Below, one piece after another: positions 59,478 through 64,000 of a stretch of 64,000 nt of DNA. Numbering within the stretch: position 1 is the first letter of the stretch; each line of letters opens with the position of its first letter. This stretch comes from an uncultured Ruminococcus sp. (GTDB lineage Bacteria > Bacillota > Clostridia > Lachnospirales > Lachnospiraceae). Made by a program: the position numbers and the translations under genes. The notes beneath the pieces were generated by a model, which ran no database searches, was not told the DNA's origin, and was given only the letters and a program-made list of their open reading frames with translations. The stretch lies in NCBI GenBank assembly GCA_900541505.1, contig UQKK01000003.1:108160-172159 (forward strand). The letters run 5' to 3'.

Positions 59478-59909
59478 GCAAAAGAATCTCAATCAGCAAT
59501 GAGGATTGAGATTCCGAATTTATTATTTATAAATCATTGTGGTATCAATATACATCCCTATGTATTGATATATAAAACTCACCCTAGAGAGGCAGTACAA
59601 ATCCCATGTATTGCCTCTTTTTGTTTGTGCCTGCAGTAAAGTACGTGCTTATCTTAAGACCTTGACCATTGTTTACAATCGGGAAATGAATGAGGAGATA
59701 ACTCTGTTCATATAGGTACATCTATACGACAAATACTGATTTTCCAAATAGATATAGACAAAAAAACGCGTACATGGTATGCTTAATCATGTAAAGCTAA
59801 AAAGCCCTTTTTATCCATATAGTTAAATAATACTATAATATCAGGCAGCGCTGTATTGTTGAAAATCGGCGTCATAAATTCACATACAATCAAGGAGGTT
59901 TACTTTCTT
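59478..59909. other. Intergenic region between LysM gene and recombinase gene
   Basis: About 430 bases without a credible gene. It contains a perfect 11-bp stem (GAATCTCAATC/GATTGAGATTC, 59484-59514), a second dyad TATCAATATACAT/ATGTATTGATA (59543-59570), and a terminator at 59589. The rest is A+T-rich with a TATAGT/ACTATA dyad near 59817-59836 and a TATAAT there as a possible recombinase promoter. No RNA gene recognised. Confidence 0.6.
59589..59623 (+). terminator. Terminator downstream of the LysM gene
   Basis: GAGGCAGTAC (59589-59598) pairs with GTATTGCCTC (59608-59617, one G-U), followed by TTTTT. Confidence 0.8.
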
Positions 59910-60986
59910 ATGGGAGAAATAAATACCGAGAACAGAAAAACTTATCATGAACAGAATTATATTGACAACACTTTGAAGCTTCGTGAAATCCTAAAGACAT
60001 TACCGCCGTTTGCAAAGGATTATTTCCGCGCTGTGGAACCGACCACATCGGCAAGGACCAGGATTTCTTATGCCTATGATATCCGTGTGTTTTTTCATTT
60101 CCTGATGGAGAATAACCCAATATACAGGAATTATACTATTGACCAATTCACAGTACAGGATTTAGAAAAGCTGGAACCCGTGGATATTGAGGAATATCAA
60201 GAATATCTGAAGGTATACCAGAACAGTGAAGACAAACAGATTACCAATACAGAAAAAGGGCTTTCCAGAAAAATGTCTGCGCTGCGCAGTTTCTACGGAT
60301 ATTATTTCAAACACCAGGTTATCACGAAAAATCCCACACTTTTGGTAGATATGCCGAAACTTCATGAAAAGGCAATTATCCGTCTGGATACTGACGAGGT
60401 GGCGGCGCTTCTGGACTACATCGAGCATGGCGGTGACGAACTGACAGGACAGAAAAAAGTTTACTATGAGAAGAATAAAAACCGCGATTTGGCTATCATC
60501 ACTCTCCTGCTTGGCACCGGAATCCGTGTGTCAGAATGTGTGGGATTGGACATACAGGATGTGGATTTCAAGAATAACGGCATCAAAGTGACTCGCAAGG
60601 GCGGAAATGAGATGGTTGTATACTTCGGCGAGGAAGTGGAACATGCGCTGAAAATGTATCTGTATACGACAAGAAAGACGACTGCTCCCCTCCCCGGTCA
60701 TGAAAACGCCCTCTTTCTCTCCACACAGAGGAAACGTATCGGCGTCCAGGCAGTAGAAAATCTGGTGAAAAAATATGCCCGCCAGGTGACACCCAATAAA
60801 AAGATTACGCCTCACAAGCTGCGCAGTACCTACGGAACCTCTCTCTATAAAGAGACCGGGGATATCTATCTCGTGGCGGATGTGCTGGGACATAAGGATG
60901 TCAACACCACAAAGAAACACTACGCTGCCATTGACGAGAACCGGCGCAGACAGGCGGCAGGCGCGGTAAAACTACGGGATGTTTAA
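59910..60986 (+). CDS. Tyrosine recombinase (XerC/XerD-like)
   Basis: A 358-residue tyrosine recombinase. Start ATG 59910 (MGEINTENRKTYHEQN) has AAGGAGG upstream. The N-terminal SAM-like domain (AYDIRVFFHFLMEN) is followed by a catalytic domain with GTGIRVSECVGLD (Arg I), a Lys in the beta hairpin, HKLRSTYGTSLY (HxLR), LGHKDVNTTKKHY with the final His and nucleophile Tyr. It lacks prophage or element genes around it and has the length of Xer proteins, so it is more likely a resident recombinase than an element integrase. The target site is unknown. Confidence 0.88.
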   Translation: MGEINTENRKTYHEQNYIDNTLKLREILKTLPPFAKDYFRAVEPTTSARTRISYAYDIRVFFHFLMENNPIYRNYTIDQFTVQDLEKLEPVDIEEYQEYLKVYQNSEDKQITNTEKGLSRKMSALRSFYGYYFKHQVITKNPTLLVDMPKLHEKAIIRLDTDEVAALLDYIEHGGDELTGQKKVYYEKNKNRDLAIITLLLGTGIRVSECVGLDIQDVDFKNNGIKVTRKGGNEMVVYFGEEVEHALKMYLYTTRKTTAPLPGHENALFLSTQRKRIGVQAVENLVKKYARQVTPNKKITPHKLRSTYGTSLYKETGDIYLVADVLGHKDVNTTKKHYAAIDENRRRQAAGAVKLRDV

Positions 60987-61075
60987 ATGAGATGCAGTAA
61001 TTTCTATTATGTATGAGGCTTGTACGAGGCTGCCAAGGCAGCTATCTGCTTATGTTTCATACCGGAATATTTTTC

Positions 61076-63073
61076 TCATCGATATCTGCGCAGTACAAGG
61101 ACATACAGCCTGGACAGGTTTCGTGCGTACTGAGTCATCAGCACGGACAGTTCAGGCTCTCCTTCTATATATCTCTGATATTTCATGCCTTCAATATTTT
61201 TCAGCTTTTTCTCCTTTTTTAAATGCTGGATTTCCTGAATCTGATTTAAAACATAATCATTGTAGCTGATGTACTGCTCCATTACTCTGCGCGCCTGAGC
61301 ACTCCGTTTTTTGTGCGTGACATGGAAAAACATCTGCTGGATTTCCGATGCCATCCGCCAGGTGACAGAGAGAACTTTCAGATAATACTCTTCATCCTGC
61401 GCGGCAGTTTTCGGCAAATCCTGCTTAATCTGGGCATGAACCATATGGTACTGAAGCTGCGCATCGCAAAGTCTCCAGTAATCGAGTGGATTTGTGAGGC
61501 AATCCTCCAGTATACGAAGATACATGTGATGCATATGGAACAGCATCTGGAAATTATAGCGAAGCTGGCTTCCCATGCTGGTGGGGAAGAAAAATCGGTT
61601 GATTACCAGTACGAATATTACTGCTGCGATGACATATGCCATTCTCAGCAGCGCTGCTGTCGTCTCTCCCATCGCCAGAGTCGTCATTGTCAGCGCAAAA
61701 CAGGTGACAAAAAGGGCGTGAATTGTCGTGCCGGGAGTGGCTGTATACATACATGCAACCATAATTCCCGCTATTATCAGATGCGACAATGTATCTGTAC
61801 AGAAAGGAAGTAAAGTGGATACAAGTATACAACCTGCTGCTGTCCCAATAAAACGGGTTTTCATACGGTAATTGCTGTCCTCATACATCGGGCGCAGCAG
61901 AAGGAAGGCGTTCATGGCAAACCAGTACGAATGCCCCTCGTCAAACAGGAGATTGACTGTTAAGCCAATCATGAGAACAACACTCATCCTGAGAGCAAAA
62001 CGCATCTCGAATGTATCCGGTTTCATTCGGTACAGGATACGGTCCTTGAATTTCTGCTTTGTCGGGACCTCCCAGCGCTCACTTAAGATTCCGTTATCCT
62101 TCTGCTCTGCCTGATGCAAAATGAGCAGATACATGCGCAGGAAGTTTGTCACGGAGCGATAAAAATCATTCTTTTTCTTCTGCGCCTCTGACAGAAGCCT
62201 GCGCCCTTCTTTTTTGAGCTTTTCTGTATCCGCTTCCACTGTATCCGCGCCCATAAAGTCGATTTCAGCGGCGGTTTTCATATATTCTGCCAGGCGAAGT
62301 GCCAGTTCCTTGCCTTCCTCGTCTTTTGGAAGAAGGAGCTGGCTCTGTCCGCTGACAAAATAGGCGGTCCGCTGTATCAGAATGGCGAACATATATTTTA
62401 ACTTGCCCGCCGCTGTCACGACGTATTTCTTTCCTCTCTCCTGGTATGCCTCCTGATAGAGTTTTCTCTGTAACTCAAATAACTGAGAAAGTTCTGCTTC
62501 TATGCTTTCCTTATTTACAGTCTTTTCCAGTATCTGCCCCAGCAGCCCCATGCAGAGGCGTTCTGTCTCTCCTCCAGATACTTTTTTTCGGGTTTTTGAG
62601 GAAAGAAGGACAGCCAGGAACACAAAAAGGCAGCAAAACAGCATGACCTCACTCTGCACCAGGAATCTCTGCCAGTCTATCGGCATGAGCTGCAGAAAAG
62701 TAAATGTCATGAGACCGGAAAAGTATCCCAACTGATTGAACTGGGAGGACTTTGAAAAAATAAGCCAAAAAGGGACAATCAAATTAAATAGCAGACACAG
62801 CGGAATATTCCAGGTAGCAATAAAGGAAAGTATCATCAGAAATATCTGCTGCAGGAGTATCACAAAAAGCGAAGCGGCTGTATGCTGCTTCTTATAATTG
62901 ACTTGAAAAATGAGGGTGGCAAGAGATACCACCATAGTATACTCAATTCCAAAGAGAAGGATGACAGAGTAAAACATCAAAAGAAAAAATACAATGACCG
63001 GCAGTGCCTGCAGAAATTTGCGGCGTATATCTTCTGTTTTTTCATAAAATTGCGGAAAACCGACAGGATTCAT
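61076..63073 (-). CDS. FUSC family membrane protein
   Basis: A 665-residue protein from ATG 63073 (MNPVGFPQFYEKTEDIRRKF), which has AGGGAGGGG on the minus strand; the ATG at 63100 has no good site. It has two groups of membrane helices (about 30-160 and 385-510), each followed by a cytoplasmic, helical region. The second block resembles the FUSC/YccS/AaeB family (ALRMSVVLMIGLTVNLLFDEGHSYWFAMNAFLLLRPMYED, in part). Family members may export aromatic acids, but in Firmicutes the role is unclear. It is followed in the other direction by a recombinase gene. Confidence 0.85.
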   Translation of the reverse strand: MNPVGFPQFYEKTEDIRRKFLQALPVIVFFLLMFYSVILLFGIEYTMVVSLATLIFQVNYKKQHTAASLFVILLQQIFLMILSFIATWNIPLCLLFNLIVPFWLIFSKSSQFNQLGYFSGLMTFTFLQLMPIDWQRFLVQSEVMLFCCLFVFLAVLLSSKTRKKVSGGETERLCMGLLGQILEKTVNKESIEAELSQLFELQRKLYQEAYQERGKKYVVTAAGKLKYMFAILIQRTAYFVSGQSQLLLPKDEEGKELALRLAEYMKTAAEIDFMGADTVEADTEKLKKEGRRLLSEAQKKKNDFYRSVTNFLRMYLLILHQAEQKDNGILSERWEVPTKQKFKDRILYRMKPDTFEMRFALRMSVVLMIGLTVNLLFDEGHSYWFAMNAFLLLRPMYEDSNYRMKTRFIGTAAGCILVSTLLPFCTDTLSHLIIAGIMVACMYTATPGTTIHALFVTCFALTMTTLAMGETTAALLRMAYVIAAVIFVLVINRFFFPTSMGSQLRYNFQMLFHMHHMYLRILEDCLTNPLDYWRLCDAQLQYHMVHAQIKQDLPKTAAQDEEYYLKVLSVTWRMASEIQQMFFHVTHKKRSAQARRVMEQYISYNDYVLNQIQEIQHLKKEKKLKNIEGMKYQRYIEGEPELSVLMTQYARNLSRLYVLVLRRYR

Positions 63074-63116
63074 TCCGTATCCCCTCCCTTTCTTTTTCAT
63101 TTTACCACACTTTCTC

Positions 63117-63145
63117 TTGTATTTGCAGTGCAGGATAAGTATAAT
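63117..63145 (+). promoter_or_regulatory. Promoter of the ttcA-like gene
   Basis: TTGTAT (63117-63122), 17 bp, TATAAT (63140-63145). A run of GC alternation (GGGGCGCGCGCGGG, near 63177) lies in the leader. Confidence 0.7.
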
Positions 63146-63205
63146 ATAAAAATAGCGCGTAAAAAGAAAAAGTCAGGGGCGCGCGCGGGAAAGGACTACA
63201 TAAAT

Positions 63206-64000
63206 ATGCAGTTACAGAGATTATTGAGCTTTACGAGAAAAGCTGTTGATGAATATGAGTTGATACAGGAGAATGACCATATTGCGGTGGGAATCTCAGG
63301 CGGCAAAGACAGCCTGACGCTCCTCTATGCCCTTCATGGTTTAAAGCGTTTTTATCCAAAGAAATTTGAGCTGAGTGCAGTTTCTGTGGATTTGGGATTT
63401 GAAGATTTTAATCTTTCACCTGTGGCGGAACTCTGCAAAGAATTGGAAGTCCCATACAAAATTGTGAAATCCGATATCTATCATATCCTTTTTGATATAC
63501 GCAAGGAAACAAATCCATGTTCTCTCTGCGCGAAAATGCGCAAAGGAGCGCTGAATGAGGCTGTCAAAGAGATGGGCTGCAATAAGGTGGCGTATGCCCA
63601 CCACAAGGACGATATCGTGGAGACAATGCTGCTCTCTCTTCTGTTTGAGGGAAGATTTTATTCCTTCTCTCCGAGGACGTATCTGGACCGTATGGATTTG
63701 ACGGTCATCCGCCCTATCATGTTTGTGGAAGAAAAAGATGTCATCGGCTTTAAAAACAAGTATGCGCTGCCTGTGGTGAAGAGCAAATGTCCGGTGGATG
63801 GCTACACAAAACGCCAGTATGCCAAAGAGCTGCTGACCCGTCTGGAGAGAGAACATCCTGGCGCCAAAGAGCGCATGTTCCATGCTATTTTAAACGGCGA
63901 TATCAAGGGCTGGCCGGAGCGTATCATACGAGAACGGGAAAAATCCAAGTCGCCCCCACCCGTAAAACGGGTGGCTCGGGACGCGGGCTCTAAGCCCGCC
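63206..64000 (+). CDS. ttcA: TtcA-like tRNA 2-thiocytidine / PP-loop protein (partial)
   Basis: The frame opens at ATG 63206 (MQLQRLLSFTRKAVDEYE) and is open to the window end (265 codons). The PP-loop ATP-binding motif is GISGGKDSLTLLYA; a PCSLCAKMRKGAL segment supplies CxxC, and AYAHHKDDIVETMLLSLLFEGR is typical of TtcA, which thiolates C32 of tRNA. The last 16 or so residues (KSPPPVKRVARDAGSKPA) come from GC-rich inverted repeats that do not look like protein sequence of the family, so the natural end is probably nearby. Other adenine-nucleotide alpha hydrolases cannot be excluded. Confidence 0.85.
   Translation, partial: MQLQRLLSFTRKAVDEYELIQENDHIAVGISGGKDSLTLLYALHGLKRFYPKKFELSAVSVDLGFEDFNLSPVAELCKELEVPYKIVKSDIYHILFDIRKETNPCSLCAKMRKGALNEAVKEMGCNKVAYAHHKDDIVETMLLSLLFEGRFYSFSPRTYLDRMDLTVIRPIMFVEEKDVIGFKNKYALPVVKSKCPVDGYTKRQYAKELLTRLEREHPGAKERMFHAILNGDIKGWPERIIREREKSKSPPPVKRVARDAGSKPA
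63956..63999. repeat. Back-to-back GC-rich inverted repeats at the window end
   Basis: CCACCCGT (63956-63963) pairs with ACGGGTGG (63967-63974) and GCGGGCT (63983-63989) pairs with AGCCCGC (63993-63999). Two tight hairpins in a row within the last codons of the open frame resemble a dispersed palindromic element. Confidence 0.75.

Noticed and set aside
59910..60986. Tyrosine recombinase as evidence of a prophage or integrative element
   Set aside because: No phage, conjugation or cargo genes nearby, no att-like direct repeats recognised, and neighbours are housekeeping genes; an Xer-like role is more likely.
1..64000. CRISPR arrays, tRNA and rRNA genes, insertion sequences
   Set aside because: No regularly spaced repeats, no cloverleaf-like sequences with CCA-type ends, and no transposase frames were found by reading; a covariance-model scan would be decisive.

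Overview
The window comes from a spore-forming, low-to-medium GC Firmicute, most likely a gut clostridium of the family Lachnospiraceae. The evidence is an alpha/beta-type SASP, YtfJ/GerW, YlbJ, FtsW/PBP and Asp23/YloV genes, strong AGGAGG ribosome binding sites, TTG/GTG starts, a Firmicutes-type LexA operator cluster beside a LysM gene, an L21 leader, and an L27 with the MNLQFF pre-sequence that Prp removes. Genus cannot be set from the sequence alone. No rRNA, tRNA, CRISPR array, IS element or prophage was seen. Most of the window is dense housekeeping DNA.

Layout. 1-347: the start of an Hpt phosphotransfer gene cut by the window edge. 654-5696: a two-component system plus LolD/FtsX-type ABC exporter, with the same 16-bp palindrome in front of both halves. 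5681-7800: apbE, divergent from a NusG-II protein and a Gx transporter component. 7920-9999: ruvA-ruvB-zapA. 10159-15558: U32 protein, FtsW/RodA and a class B PBP. 15597-17755: small conserved proteins including DUF2953 and YtfJ. 17868-25253: rpmB, a cytidylate-kinase-like protein, yloU-yloV-recG, a SASP, rsmD-coaD. 25283-27175: divergent ylbJ and an M23 peptidase. 27200-35089: rRNA methyltransferase, pseudouridine synthases, HAD, YgiQ, SDR and recU. 35165-40303: hisZ-G-D-B and a three-domain HisIE fusion. 40394-44644: two radical-SAM-linked proteins and an RNase E/G. 44814-51391: an accessory-looking segment holding ybaK, a gltS/ureohydrolase/racemase operon with a divergent LysR gene, an aspartokinase and a CBS protein. 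51493-56113: rplU-prp-rpmA-obgE-yhbY-nadD-yqeK-rsfS. 56268-57731: a diguanylate cyclase flanked by two related terminators. 57872-60986: DUF6506, lexA, an SOS-type LysM gene and a tyrosine recombinase. 61076-64000: a FUSC membrane protein and a TtcA-like PP-loop protein running off the edge.

How the genes work together. Most form familiar functional sets: recombination (ruvAB, recG, recU, lexA), ribosome and RNA maturation (rplU, rpmA, prp, obgE, rsfS, rsmD, rsmF), histidine synthesis, envelope growth (FtsW/PBP, M23) and sporulation. The points that most deserve a second look are the gltS-ureohydrolase-racemase operon lying between rng and rplU, the catalytically altered HisF-like barrel fused to HisIE, the shared operator of the ABC exporter module, the multi-box SOS promoter of the LysM gene, the paired repeats around the GGDEF gene, and short in-frame repeat insertions in several housekeeping enzymes.
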